From JAFGMR01 sp964632755 (GTDB lineage Archaea; Halobacteriota; Methanosarcinia; Methanotrichales; Methanotrichaceae), in the NCBI GenBank assembly GCA_964632755.1, contig CAZWDT010000014.1:1-45335 (forward strand): a DNA stretch of 45,335 bases, read 5' to 3'. This document shows, piece after piece, positions 8,830 through 17,416 of the stretch. Positions within the stretch are counted from its first letter, which is position 1. The number at the start of each line of letters is the position of its first letter. Both the position numbers and the translations under genes were made by a program. Below the pieces are notes generated by a model, which saw only the letters and a list, made by a program, of their open reading frames with translations, was not told the DNA's origin and ran no database searches.

Positions 8830-9900
8830 ATGCTGATCGCATCGATCGTGGGGGCAAGGCCCAACTTCGTCAAGCTCGCCCCGGTCAGCAGGGCCATTCG
8901 AGAGTTCCATGACGAGATCATAGTCCACACTGGACAGCATTACGATTACCAGATGGACCGCCTTTTCTTCGACGAGCTAAAAATCCCCGAGCCTGCCTAT
9001 CATCTCAACGTGGGATCGGGAAGCCACGGCTGGCAGACAGGCGAGATGCTGCGGGGGATCGAGAGCATATTGATGAAGGAGCGTCCGGATCTGGTCATAG
9101 TCTTTGGCGATACCAACTCGACGCTAGCGGGTGCTCTTGCCGCGGTCAAGCTGCACCAGCGGGTACTCCATGTGGAGGCGGGACTTCGCTCCTATGATAT
9201 GAGGATGCCCGAAGAGGTCAACCGCGTCTCTGTGGATCATATATCCGATCTGTTGAGCTGCCCGACGAAAACCGCAGTCACTAACCTGGCGGGGGAGGGC
9301 ATAAGGGAAGGGGTACATCTCACAGGCGATGTGATGATGGACATATTGATGGAGTGTCTAAGCCTCGCCCAGGAGAGGTCGGATATCCTCGATCGGCTAG
9401 AACTAGACGAGAAGGATTACTATCTCGCTACGGTTCACCGGGCGGAGAACACCGACGATCCAGGGCGGCTCAAATCTATCGTCGACGGCCTCTCTGAGAT
9501 CGAAGGGGAGCTGGTATTCCCCTGCCATCCCCGAACGGAGAAGATGCTTCGCAAGAGCGGTCTCTGGCAGGGGCTCGATGAGCGCATAAGGATCATTCCG
9601 CCGGTCGGATATCTGGAGATGCTCGTACTTGAAGCGGGTGCGGCAAAGGTCCTGACCGACTCTGGAGGCGTTCAGAAGGAGGCCTACATGCTGCAGGTTC
9701 CCTGCATTACAATGAGGGATACGACCGAATGGGTGGAGACGATCGAGGATGGATGGAACGTCCTCGTCGGTGCCTCAAAGGATGCGATACTCGATGCTGC
9801 GAGGAACTTCGAGCCCAGGGGGCGCCAGCGGCAGGTCTTTGGCGAGGGAGATGCTGGAAAGAGGATTGCAGCACTCGCTCTATCGGATAATGATAAATAG
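8830..9900 (+). CDS. wecB: UDP-N-acetylglucosamine 2-epimerase (non-hydrolysing)
   Basis: This 356-residue cytoplasmic enzyme interconverts UDP-GlcNAc and UDP-ManNAc, feeding cell-surface glycan and glycoprotein synthesis. Visible family motifs are GARPNFVKLAPV at the N-terminus, TGQHYDYQMD, VFGDTNSTLAGALAA, HVEAGLRSYDMRMPEEVNR, ATVHRAENTD, FPCHPRTEKML and LTDSGGVQKEAY. The length is normal. The start ATG at 8830 has AGGAAATTC just upstream; the frame is open further upstream but without family similarity. The gene before it encodes a surface-exposed membrane protein, which fits a cell-envelope context. Confidence 0.95.
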   Translation: MLIASIVGARPNFVKLAPVSRAIREFHDEIIVHTGQHYDYQMDRLFFDELKIPEPAYHLNVGSGSHGWQTGEMLRGIESILMKERPDLVIVFGDTNSTLAGALAAVKLHQRVLHVEAGLRSYDMRMPEEVNRVSVDHISDLLSCPTKTAVTNLAGEGIREGVHLTGDVMMDILMECLSLAQERSDILDRLELDEKDYYLATVHRAENTDDPGRLKSIVDGLSEIEGELVFPCHPRTEKMLRKSGLWQGLDERIRIIPPVGYLEMLVLEAGAAKVLTDSGGVQKEAYMLQVPCITMRDTTEWVETIEDGWNVLVGASKDAILDAARNFEPRGRQRQVFGEGDAGKRIAALALSDNDK

Positions 9901-9923
9901 GTATAGATAACCTTACTTTAGCG

Positions 9924-10013
9924 ATGATGGAGAGCATCGAGGTCACGATTGCCGGCGCTAAGGTATGGGATGTGGGCTACAGGCCCTTTCTTCTCATGAA
10001 GGCCAAAAATTAA
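9924..10013 (+). pseudogene. acylphosphatase N-terminal stub
   Basis: A 29-codon frame starting at 9924 (or the adjacent ATG at 9927) contains ESIEVTIAGAKVWDVGYRPF and stops at TAA 10011-10013. This is the phosphate-binding start of an acylphosphatase (the loop ending in GYR, catalytic arginine present), cut before the rest of the domain. I found no continuation in any frame before 10213. It is a different subtype from the gene at 80 (GYRPFLL rather than GYRARVV), so it is not a copy of it. Confidence 0.6.
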
Positions 10014-10161
10014 TTTTAAATGTCCACGAATGGACCAATCTTGAGTCAAACGGCGGCGGCGCACCCCGCAGCAAGCTGCAGGGTATTCATTTTTAAGATG
10101 AAGCAGTCAGGTTGGAAAGATAAGATCTATTTATTATCTGCTGATCCGATAATGATGGGCC

Positions 10162-10199
10162 AAAAAAAAGTGAGAATAGATGGCGGCCTTCGCGAGGCC
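10162..10199 (-). terminator. terminator of glutamate dehydrogenase gene
   Basis: On the minus strand GGCCT-CGCGA-AGGCC (10185-10199) forms a hairpin, followed about 15 bases later by a run of eight T (10162-10169). It lies just past the glutamate dehydrogenase stop. Confidence 0.55.
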
Positions 10200-10213
10200 T
10201 CAGCCAGGCTCGA

Positions 10214-11461
10214 TCAGACCCAGCCTCGGCTTTCCATCGCCTCGACCACGCGCTCCACTGCCACGGTGTAGGCGGCCTGGCGCATGTCGATCCCGAACCT
10301 CTTCGAAGCATCTAGGACCTTCCTGTAGGCGTTGGTCATACGCATGTCCAGGCGCTCGTAGACGTCCTCCAGAGTCCATGTGTACATGGACATGTTCTGG
10401 ACCATCTCGAAGTAGGATACGGTGACGCCGCCTGCATTGCAGAGGAAGTCGGGGATGACATGGATCCCCTTCTTGTGCAGTATCTCGTCTGCCTCAAGGG
10501 TTGTGGGCCCGTTTGCAAGCTCGGCCACGATCTTCGCCTTGATGCGAGGCGCGTTCTCTTCGGTGATCACGTTCTCGAGGGCTGCGAGTATGAGCACGTC
10601 GACATCGAGCTCCAGGAGCTCCTCATTGCTGATCTTCTGGACGTTCGGTGTGTTTACGACAGAAGTCGTCTCCCCCTTGATTCCGCAGGCAGCCTGGATG
10701 TCGAGGCCGGCGGGGTTGTAGATGCCGCCCTTGGAGTCGCTGATAGCAACGACCTTGGAGTTGAACATCTCCTGGACCAGGAAAGAAGCATGGCAGCCGG
10801 CATTTCCATAGCCCTGGATGGCGACCGTTGCCCCCCCCATATCGATGGAGAGCTCCCTTGCAGCCTCCCTTATGGTGAACATCCCTCCCCGGGCAGTGGC
10901 ATCGCCCCTGCCCCAGGATCCGCCCACGCAGATGGGCTTTCCGGTGATGACGCCAAACGAGTTCTTGCCTGAGAGCTTGGAGAACTCATCCATCATCCAA
11001 GCCATCATCTGGGGGGTGGTGTAGACATCTGGAGCGGGGACGTCCTTGTCCGGGCCGATGAACTGCCAGATGGCATCGATATAGCCGCGGCAAAGGCGCT
11101 CCTGCTCGCCTACTGAGAGCTCCTTTGGATTGCAGATCACGCCGCCCTTGCCGCCGCCGAGCGGCAGGTCCAGAAGGGAGGTCTTCCACGTCATCCAGGC
11201 GGCGAGCGCCCGGACGGTATCCACGGTCTCCTCGGGATGGAACCTTATGCCGCCTTTAGTCGGCCCCAGCGCATCGTTGTACTGCACCCTAAAGCCATGG
11301 AATACCTTGGTGGAGCCGTCGTCCATCTTAACTGGGATGGAGACGTGCAGCTCCCTCATTGGGTATCTCAGCATCTGGTGCACGCCGGCGTCTAGGTTCA
11401 AAATCTTAGAACATACATCGAGCTGCTTTTGCGCAGTCTCAAAAGGATTGGGTTTGGACAT
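10214..11461 (-). CDS. gdhA: glutamate dehydrogenase (Glu/Leu/Phe/Val family)
   Basis: This 415-residue cytoplasmic enzyme interconverts glutamate and 2-oxoglutarate plus ammonia with NAD(P). Family motifs: GPTKGGIRFHPEET, the catalytic lysine in LPLGGGKGGVICNP (Lys105), the Rossmann loop AIQGYGNAG, and PDFLCNAGGVTVSYFE. I start at ATG 11461 (MSKPNPFETAQKQLD), the usual N-terminus of the family. A GTG at 11521 would add 20 residues. A TATA box lies at 11534-11542. It is adjacent to, but separated by 432 bases from, a glutamate synthase on the same strand, so both routes of ammonia assimilation are encoded here. A terminator follows. Confidence 0.95.
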   Translation of the reverse strand: MSKPNPFETAQKQLDVCSKILNLDAGVHQMLRYPMRELHVSIPVKMDDGSTKVFHGFRVQYNDALGPTKGGIRFHPEETVDTVRALAAWMTWKTSLLDLPLGGGKGGVICNPKELSVGEQERLCRGYIDAIWQFIGPDKDVPAPDVYTTPQMMAWMMDEFSKLSGKNSFGVITGKPICVGGSWGRGDATARGGMFTIREAARELSIDMGGATVAIQGYGNAGCHASFLVQEMFNSKVVAISDSKGGIYNPAGLDIQAACGIKGETTSVVNTPNVQKISNEELLELDVDVLILAALENVITEENAPRIKAKIVAELANGPTTLEADEILHKKGIHVIPDFLCNAGGVTVSYFEMVQNMSMYTWTLEDVYERLDMRMTNAYRKVLDASKRFGIDMRQAAYTVAVERVVEAMESRGWV

Positions 11462-11533
11462 ACCTAAATCAGCCTCTTCAGATTGACCCAAAGATTTATC
11501 TGCATAGAGATAAGAAGCCACATTTAGGTAGTG

Positions 11534-11542
11534 GTATTTAAA
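11534..11542 (-). promoter_or_regulatory. TATA box for gdhA
   Basis: TTTAAATAC on the minus strand, preceded by GAAAGA, which resembles a BRE. It predicts a leader of about 50 bases before the chosen ATG at 11461. Confidence 0.5.
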
Positions 11543-11893
11543 TCTTTCCGATAATATATTTATATTAGATGATAGCTCCGGATCGGACTATTTATAATAT
11601 ATAGACTTTGCTTATTGGGATTCAGGCAGATTGGATCGATATACAGTTACAGTTCGTAGATGTGATATGCCGAAGTATAGTTTGCCCCTACGCATAACTA
11701 TCTACATATATATACCTATACATATACCTATATAGATGGATTCTGTTGGCCGGCCCGAACGCGCCGCGTACGCGCGTGCGATGCAGGCCCTGTGATATCG
11801 CGACCTCATTCGCCAAGCCTTCATCGATGGAGGCCCCCCACCCTCGCTAGAGGGCAGGGTGTCGTTAGGGGGATGGATCATCCAAAGGGCCCG
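11543..11893. other. gene-free stretch with short repeats
   Basis: No coding is supported. The left part is AT-rich and contains the direct repeat TATACCTATA at 11711-11720 and 11723-11732 (12-base period). A 10-base palindrome CGCGTACGCG lies at 11765-11774. CACCCT (11839-11844) pairs with AGGGTG (11856-11861) just beyond the glutamate synthase stop, and may help end that transcript. Confidence 0.5.
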
Positions 11894-13486
11894 CTACTCC
11901 CCGTCGAGTATGCCCTCGGCAGCATCTCTGTAGGCGTCCATCACATATGCGATTCCGGAGACCTTCGCCGCTTCCTCAGTGAGGGCCATCAGGTCATGGC
12001 GGCCGATCGTGGAGATCCTGAAGTTCCGGCTTCCAGCCATGAGCTGCTGCAGACCAGTCTTGAACCTTTGGCAGTAGGTGTAGATGCCTATCGCACCCAT
12101 GGGCAAGTCCTTGATCTCGCCTCCCAGCTTCTCCCTGAGCTCCTCGCAGGTTACGAATATCTTCTCAGGCGTGTCGCCGTACTTCTTCACGTTCTTGGGT
12201 AAGTCCCCACTCTGGATCCAGTGGCCGATGTTCTTTCCAACCATCCCCGGGATCATCAATGCCCGGCCCATGCACACAGCCTTGACGAATGGGCTTCCCA
12301 TGGCGAGCGCCTTGAAGACGCCATCCTCTGAGGAGAATCCACCGGCCATGGCGATGTCCGGGACCCTCAGGCCCTTCTCCTTCAGCCTCAGACAGAACTC
12401 GTAGGTCAACGACTGGAGGTAGAATGTGGGAATGCCCCACTCGTTCATCATCGGCCAGGGGCTCATTCCTGTCCCGCCGGGCGCCCCGTCGATCGTCAGA
12501 AGGTCAATCTTCGCCTCGGATCCATAACGAAGCGCCATGGCAAGTTCCTTCATCGAGTAAGCGCCGGTCTTGAGGGTTATCCTCTTGAAGCCTAGATCCC
12601 TCAGGCGATCGATCTCGGAGAGGAAGCCCTCTTTCGTCACGAATCCAAGCCTAGAATGCCGCTCGATCTCGCGAATAGCGCCCTTGTTGAATGCCCGTTC
12701 CACCTCGGAGAGGCTGGGGTCGGGCCTTACGATGTAGCCCCTCTTCTGGAGCTCCTTCGCCCTCTCGAGCGACTTCACCTTGATCTCGCCTCCGATGCAC
12801 TTTGCCCCCTGGCCCCACTTCAGCTCGATCGTCTCCAGGTTGTGCTTGGAGGATACATACTCAGCTACGCCCAGCCTCGTGTCCTCCACGTTCATCTGGA
12901 CGAGGATCTCGCCGTAGCCCTCGTGATACTTGTTATAGGTCTCTATCCTGCGGTCCATCTCCGGGGACTTGGCGACCTTGCCATTTGAGTCGAGCACAAG
13001 CTCTTGGTCTACGCCGCATACGTTCTCACCACAGACAAGCGTGATTCCCGAGATAGCGGCCCCTACTGCGAAGTGCTCCCATCCAGTGCGGGCGATCTCG
13101 GTAGATCCAAGCGCCCCGGTGAAGATGGGAATCGTCATCTTGACCTTGCGATCCCAGCCGTAAGCAGTCTCGGTATCGACATCGCTGAAAACTGCCGTAT
13201 CGGGATTTCCATCAACCCCATCCGGCAGGCCCTTTGCCCCAACGGCATAGCCCTGGATGTTCAGATGGGAGTAGTCCAAGGGGTAGTTCTTATCCGCACC
13301 GGAGGTAGTCTCCCCAAACGGCCCCGGATAGAGGACCTCTCGCCCTCGGAAGGAGGAGAGCCAGATATCGCATCCACCCTTGCATCCATCCACACAACGG
13401 GTACAGAGGCCGGACATGGGCACAACGTTCTTGGATCGATTGAACGTTCCCACAGCATCGTTGGCATTTGGACGTCTGAGATTCAT
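11894..13486 (-). CDS. archaeal FMN-type glutamate synthase, large-domain protein
   Basis: This protein of about 530 residues corresponds to the FMN and iron-sulfur synthase domain of GltB, which makes glutamate from 2-oxoglutarate and ammonia, without the fused amidotransferase domain. A four-cysteine group (Cys28, 31, 35, 39 in CTRCVDGCKGGC) at the N-terminus is typical of the archaeal form. The FMN/synthase barrel shows ELKWGQGAKCIGGEIK, LLTIDGAPGGTGMSPWP and DIAMAGGFSSEDGVFKALAMG. The start is ATG 13486 (MNLRRPN) with AGGTG six bases upstream; a GTG at 13495 is the alternative. The amidotransferase subunit must lie elsewhere. It is transcribed towards gdhA. Confidence 0.92.
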   Translation of the reverse strand: MNLRRPNANDAVGTFNRSKNVVPMSGLCTRCVDGCKGGCDIWLSSFRGREVLYPGPFGETTSGADKNYPLDYSHLNIQGYAVGAKGLPDGVDGNPDTAVFSDVDTETAYGWDRKVKMTIPIFTGALGSTEIARTGWEHFAVGAAISGITLVCGENVCGVDQELVLDSNGKVAKSPEMDRRIETYNKYHEGYGEILVQMNVEDTRLGVAEYVSSKHNLETIELKWGQGAKCIGGEIKVKSLERAKELQKRGYIVRPDPSLSEVERAFNKGAIREIERHSRLGFVTKEGFLSEIDRLRDLGFKRITLKTGAYSMKELAMALRYGSEAKIDLLTIDGAPGGTGMSPWPMMNEWGIPTFYLQSLTYEFCLRLKEKGLRVPDIAMAGGFSSEDGVFKALAMGSPFVKAVCMGRALMIPGMVGKNIGHWIQSGDLPKNVKKYGDTPEKIFVTCEELREKLGGEIKDLPMGAIGIYTYCQRFKTGLQQLMAGSRNFRISTIGRHDLMALTEEAAKVSGIAYVMDAYRDAAEGILDGE

Positions 13487-13714
13487 GACATACACCTATA
13501 ACTTTTATAATTCTTCAAGCCAGCGGCCGAGGGAAGACCTATCCTCGACCACCTCGCTTGGGCATAGAGAAAGAGGGGACTTGCCTATATATCGATATTT
13601 GAGATGTTTTCATAAAGTTTCATAACGAGACTTCTCGATCGACCGTCCCCCGAAACATAGAAGTCCGCAAGGCGTTGAGTCCAAAGAGGTGAAGAGTCCC
13701 GAAAAGCGTTAAGG

Positions 13715-13766
13715 GTATATAGAAGGATAGGGAAAGGCCCTCCCGGCAGAGTCAAGCCGGTAGGAG
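13715..13766 (+). promoter_or_regulatory. promoter and ribosome binding site of hisHF
   Basis: GTATATAG at 13715-13722 is a TATA box, predicting transcription from about 13745. AGGAG at 13762-13766 is a good ribosome binding site four bases before the hisH ATG. The rest of the 13487-13770 gap shows no gene. Confidence 0.55.
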
Positions 13767-13770
13767 TTCG

Positions 13771-14373
13771 ATGATAGCGATAGTCGATTATGGAATGGGC
13801 AACCTATTCAGCATCTACAACGCCCTGGACCACATAGGTGCCAGTCCCCAGATAATAACCCAATCCTCCGAGCTGCAGAAAGCAGATGGCATCGTTGTGC
13901 CGGGCGTGGGCTCCTTTGGGATGTGCATGGAGAGGCTCGGCCCCTTCGAGGGAGACCTTAGAGAAGCCCTGGATAGAGGAGTTCCAATGCTTGGGATATG
14001 CATCGGCATGCAGGTCCTCTTCGAGCACTCAGAGGAGAGCCCTGAGGCACACGGTTTCGGATGGCTGGAGGGCGAGGTCATCAAGCTCCCGGCCGGTGTG
14101 ATGATCCCCCAGATGGGATGGAACGAGATCTCCATCAATTCGAAGGTGGAGATCCTCGATGGAATCTCCGAGGGGGATCGCTTCTACTTCGTCCACTCCT
14201 ACCACTGCGTCCCTTCGGATAATTCGCTCGTTGTGGCAACCACCCACCATGGGATCGATATAGTCGCAGTCGTTTTGAGGGACAACCTCTGCGCCACCCA
14301 GTTCCACCCGGAGAAGTCCGGCCCTAAGGGGCTTATGATACTGGAGAACTTTGCGAGGTCAACGAGATGCTAG
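13771..14373 (+). CDS. hisH: imidazole glycerol phosphate synthase, glutaminase subunit
   Basis: This 200-residue class I glutamine amidotransferase supplies ammonia to HisF in histidine synthesis. The catalytic triad is visible: Cys77 in GICIGMQ, then His179 and Glu181 in QFHPEKSG. Other family signatures are DYGMGNL at the start, PGVGSFG and FVHSYHC. The length is normal. It overlaps hisF by seven bases, as expected for two subunits of one complex made together. Confidence 0.97.
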   Translation: MIAIVDYGMGNLFSIYNALDHIGASPQIITQSSELQKADGIVVPGVGSFGMCMERLGPFEGDLREALDRGVPMLGICIGMQVLFEHSEESPEAHGFGWLEGEVIKLPAGVMIPQMGWNEISINSKVEILDGISEGDRFYFVHSYHCVPSDNSLVVATTHHGIDIVAVVLRDNLCATQFHPEKSGPKGLMILENFARSTRC

Positions 14374-15179
14374 CAAAGCGCATTATACCCTGCCTGGACT
14401 GCGACCTAGGCGTGCCCAATGGCCGCGTGGTGAAGGGGATAGAGTTCAAGCAGATCAGGTATGCCGGGAATCCCTCTGAGCTTGCCTCCCGATACTACCT
14501 GGAGGGGGCAGACGAGATAGTCTTCCTGGACATCACCGCATCCCATGAGCGCAGGGACACGATGGTGAATGTGATCGAAAAGACCTCGCGCGCCGTCTTC
14601 GTCCCCATGACGGTCGGAGGCGGGATCGGCTCCATGGAGGATGCAAGGTCCGCCTTCAAGGCCGGAGCCGACAAGATCACCCTCAACACAGCAGCCATAA
14701 GACGGCCCAAGCTCATATCGGAGATAGGAAGCCGCTACGGAAACCAGGCCGTGGTCGTCGCAATCGACGCGAAGAGGCGCCTGGGCCGCGAGGAGGGACG
14801 GATCGTGATCGATTCACCCGAGGGTGAGTGCTGGTACGAGTGCTCCTTCTACGGTGGAAGGGAGTTCACCGGCATCGATGCCATCGCCTGGGCCTTTGAA
14901 GCGGAGAGGCTTGGGGCAGGGGAGATACTTCTAACCAGCATGGATCGCGACGGCACCTACGACGGCTTCGACATCCCCCTGACTGGAGCCGTCTCCTCCA
15001 ATCTCGATATACCCGTGATCGCCTCGGGCGGCTGCGCCAACGCCCAGCATATGCTGGAGGTCTTCCAGGAGACAAAAGCCTCTGCCGCCCTTGCCGCAAG
15101 CATATTCCACTTCGAGGAGTGGACCATTGAGGGCTGCAAGAGGTATCTGGCGGAGAGGGGAGTCACCGTCAGGCTCTGA
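14367..15179 (+). CDS. hisF: imidazole glycerol phosphate synthase, cyclase subunit
   Basis: This 270-residue TIM-barrel enzyme converts PRFAR plus HisH-derived ammonia to imidazole glycerol phosphate and AICAR. The catalytic aspartates are Asp11 (IIPCLDCDLG) and about Asp134 (VVVAIDAKRR). Phosphate-binding motifs VGGGIG and IASGGCAN are present. The sequence is complete, and the overlap with hisH indicates coupled translation. No other his gene is in the window, so the pathway is scattered, as in many archaea. Confidence 0.97.
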   Translation: MLAKRIIPCLDCDLGVPNGRVVKGIEFKQIRYAGNPSELASRYYLEGADEIVFLDITASHERRDTMVNVIEKTSRAVFVPMTVGGGIGSMEDARSAFKAGADKITLNTAAIRRPKLISEIGSRYGNQAVVVAIDAKRRLGREEGRIVIDSPEGECWYECSFYGGREFTGIDAIAWAFEAERLGAGEILLTSMDRDGTYDGFDIPLTGAVSSNLDIPVIASGGCANAQHMLEVFQETKASAALAASIFHFEEWTIEGCKRYLAERGVTVRL

Positions 15180-15225
15180 TACCGCCAGATTTATAGATGG
15201 CCGAGGTGGAGACCAACCGATCTTG

Positions 15226-15465
15226 ATGATGTTAACCAAGGCTCCATGCAACTTGATACTGGAGATTAAATCCCTAGCCGGAGGCTTGGGATGGCAGAAG
15301 AGGCTGGAATCTGTGGGGATCCAGGAAGGGCGAAAGGTTAGGAAGATAGTGTGTCAGCCCTTTGGCGGCCCCGTGGTGATAGATGTTGGGGGATCGAGGA
15401 TCTCCCTAGGGCGGGGAATAGCATCCAAGATCGGAGTCGAAGTAATAAAGTCCGCCAAGGGCTGA
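15226..15465 (+). CDS. FeoA-domain protein
   Basis: This 79-residue SH3-like FeoA domain contains LILEIKSLAGGLGWQKRLES, VGIQEGRKV and SRISLGRGIASKI, a good match for small FeoA proteins that assist FeoB ferrous-iron uptake. Standalone FeoA domains are also common as putative metal-related regulators, and no feoB is nearby, so the role in iron transport is inferred. The start is the first of two adjacent ATGs (15226). TTTATAG at 15190-15196 is a TATA box giving a leader of only a few bases. A hairpin follows, shared with the convergent HTH gene. Confidence 0.85.
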   Translation: MMLTKAPCNLILEIKSLAGGLGWQKRLESVGIQEGRKVRKIVCQPFGGPVVIDVGGSRISLGRGIASKIGVEVIKSAKG

Positions 15466-15492
15466 GATCAAAATAACAAGGCCGAAAAAAAT

Positions 15493-15507
15493 GGGGGAAA
15501 AACCCCC
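15493..15507. terminator. hairpin between convergent feoA-like and HTH genes
   Basis: GGGGG-AAAAA-CCCCC (15493-15507) is a perfect 5-bp stem in the 59-base gap between two convergent genes, after an A-rich run. It may serve both strands. Confidence 0.55.
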
Positions 15508-15524
15508 GAGCCGAAGAAGAGGGA

Positions 15525-15905
15525 TCAGGATGTGGAGATCAGCTCCTTGAGCCTCTGGATGCTCTCCATCGCCTGCGCCGACTCGTGCAGTTTCTCCTCC
15601 TCAAAATGCCTTATTATATCCTCGATGGGAGCGCGCAGCGAGTAGACCTTCATGGGCCTGCCCTTTCCTTCCCTCTTGACCTCCCTCTCCTCTATCCACT
15701 GGTTCTCGCGAAGAGTCCTCATGGCAATGCTCACCTCGGGCTGCCTGAGATCGGATCCCATCTCGATCTCTCGCGATGACGCCTCATCTACATTTGCGAG
15801 ATATGTTATCAGAGTGGAGACGTTTCGTGGCACGCCCAGGCTTCGCAGCGTCTCGACAAATTCCATGTCCTTGTCGTCCAGAACCTTGACGGTGGATTCC
15901 CTCAT
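15525..15905 (-). CDS. winged-HTH transcriptional regulator
   Basis: This protein of about 126 residues is built like archaeal ArsR/TrmB-type regulators. A helix-turn-helix spans residues 22-75 (VPRNVSTLITYLANVDEASS, then LRQPEVSIAMRTLRENQWI as the recognition part). A basic wing EVKREGKGRPMKVYSL follows, then a helical tail (HFEEEKLHESAQAMESIQRL) that may dimerise. I start at ATG 15905 because GGTGATC lies five bases upstream, the same motif used by the gene at 859. It has its own AT-rich upstream region. Its target is unknown; the convergent feoA-like gene is the nearest candidate, by position only. Confidence 0.85.
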   Translation of the reverse strand: MRESTVKVLDDKDMEFVETLRSLGVPRNVSTLITYLANVDEASSREIEMGSDLRQPEVSIAMRTLRENQWIEEREVKREGKGRPMKVYSLRAPIEDIIRHFEEEKLHESAQAMESIQRLKELISTS

Positions 15906-16501
15906 GATGATCACCAAATATTTTTATGATACAAATACTTAATCATATAAATAATTTGTTTTTCAAGCGTCCGCTGTTTAGAGCATACTTTATAAAAATT
16001 AATAGAAATGAAATATGATAAAGAGCATGCGCCGCGGCGATAGATGCAGCCGGCAGGAACATATATCGCAACTCGCCGGATGGTGTCAATATCAAGGGAT
16101 CGTCATAAGAGGTCGAATCCCTGCGCGATGATCACATGATGCGGACAGATGAGGGCGATCTCCTCCACCAGCCATGGGGCCTCGCTTAGGTATGGTGCTC
16201 AATAGTTCCCCGCTAGCCTTTGTGGGAGAAGAAGGAAAGCTAAGGCGCCTTTGAGCCCTCATGCCATCATGGTTATCGATATGCTGGAGCTCATCATCAT
16301 CACATCGGGACATGAAGAACGATTCGCTTCGGAGATCTTTGATGAGCCCTGCCCGCCCGATTTTGCATAGAGCCGTGCGCTCATACGCCGTCCCCAATTC
16401 GCCGAAGATCCCACACTCTGGGAGCCGGCCGATTCGCGACTGCGACCAAAAAGCATAAATAGATATGATTAATTAGTAAGTGATCTAAATTGGTCGGGCG
16501 T
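15906..16501. other. long intergenic region with promoters
   Basis: The left part (15910-16020) is very AT-rich and holds the promoter of the HTH gene. A TATA box GCATAAATAG at 16453-16462 serves the lipoprotein gene. In between I see no gene I can support. A short stop-to-stop stretch on the minus strand (16103-16201, containing WLVEEIALICPHHVIIAQGF) reads like protein but has no start and no family. Confidence 0.45.
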
Positions 16502-17416
16502 ATGAGATCGGGGAGTAAGCTGATGCGGGAAGGGGCGAGCATGGCAGGCCCGCTTCTTATAGCAGTGGTCTTATTGACCGCATGCAATAACGGCTACATG
16601 GAGAGCTCTGCAAAACAGGTTCTCCCATCGGCGGAGCTGCCCGGCATCTTTGAGATCGCATCCGGAGTCGATATCGATCTCACAGTAACCGACCTGCATA
16701 GCTTTCAGCAGACGCCGGAGGGCAACACACTCAGCCTTGGGATGATACTGCATAACCCCCTATCGACCGAGGTCGAGGTCAAGCCCGAGGACTTCACGTT
16801 GATCGATTCCAGAGGAGATCCACATTCGCCCCTGCCATGGATGAAGGGGGGGCTCTACAACCCCCTCTGCTCCACGACGCTAGCCCCTGGCGAGGCCAAG
16901 GCAGCGGCGCTTGCCTTTCCCATGAGCAGAGACAGAGGGCCCGCCATCCTCCTTCATCGAGGAGTGGAGGCCATGAGGCTGGACCAGGAGGTTACGCCAC
17001 CTGGGGAGCTCACCTCGCCCGAGGACAGCGTTTCCGTTGGCGCCTTCGCGGTGGAGATAGCTGCCATACTCGAGGCGGAGGGCGGGGAGAAGGTCCTCGT
17101 AGAGTATGGGCTCCAGAGCCTGATGAACGATCCCATCCCGTTATCTGAATGCGGATACGGCCGGTTCGCAGACATCATCGACCGGCGAGGCATCTCCTAT
17201 TCGCCCCAGGAGTTCAAGATGCTGGGGCCGGCGATTCCCCCCTGCGGGAAAGTCTCCGGATACATGATATACAGCCTTCCGCCCGAGGCCGAACCGGGCT
17301 TTCTCATCTTCTGGCCTCCCAATCAAGAAGGGATCGTATTCGACCTGAGAGGTTGCTTCGAGGAGAGCGACGGCCCAACAGCGATATCTTCGATGGACGA
17401 AGAAGTTCCCATATGA
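16502..17416 (+). CDS. putative lipoprotein of unknown function
   Basis: This product of about 304 residues has a lipoprotein signal: an apolar helix (AGPLLIAVVLLTAC) with the lipobox LTAC, so the cysteine near residue 28 is probably lipid-anchored. The body is beta-rich, with a segment VTDLHSFQQTPEGNTLSLGM that resembles the DUF4352-like immunoglobulin folds found in surface lipoproteins. There is no enzyme motif. The TATA box at 16453 and short leader suit ATG 16502; ATG 16523 has the better ribosome binding site (GGGGAG) and keeps the signal. Its stop overlaps the next start (ATGA), so the two are co-translated. Confidence 0.78.
   Translation: MRSGSKLMREGASMAGPLLIAVVLLTACNNGYMESSAKQVLPSAELPGIFEIASGVDIDLTVTDLHSFQQTPEGNTLSLGMILHNPLSTEVEVKPEDFTLIDSRGDPHSPLPWMKGGLYNPLCSTTLAPGEAKAAALAFPMSRDRGPAILLHRGVEAMRLDQEVTPPGELTSPEDSVSVGAFAVEIAAILEAEGGEKVLVEYGLQSLMNDPIPLSECGYGRFADIIDRRGISYSPQEFKMLGPAIPPCGKVSGYMIYSLPPEAEPGFLIFWPPNQEGIVFDLRGCFEESDGPTAISSMDEEVPI

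Noticed and set aside
16103..16201. Minus-strand stretch containing WLVEEIALICPHHVIIAQGF
   Set aside because: It reads like protein but has no start, is bounded by stops on both sides and matches no family I know.
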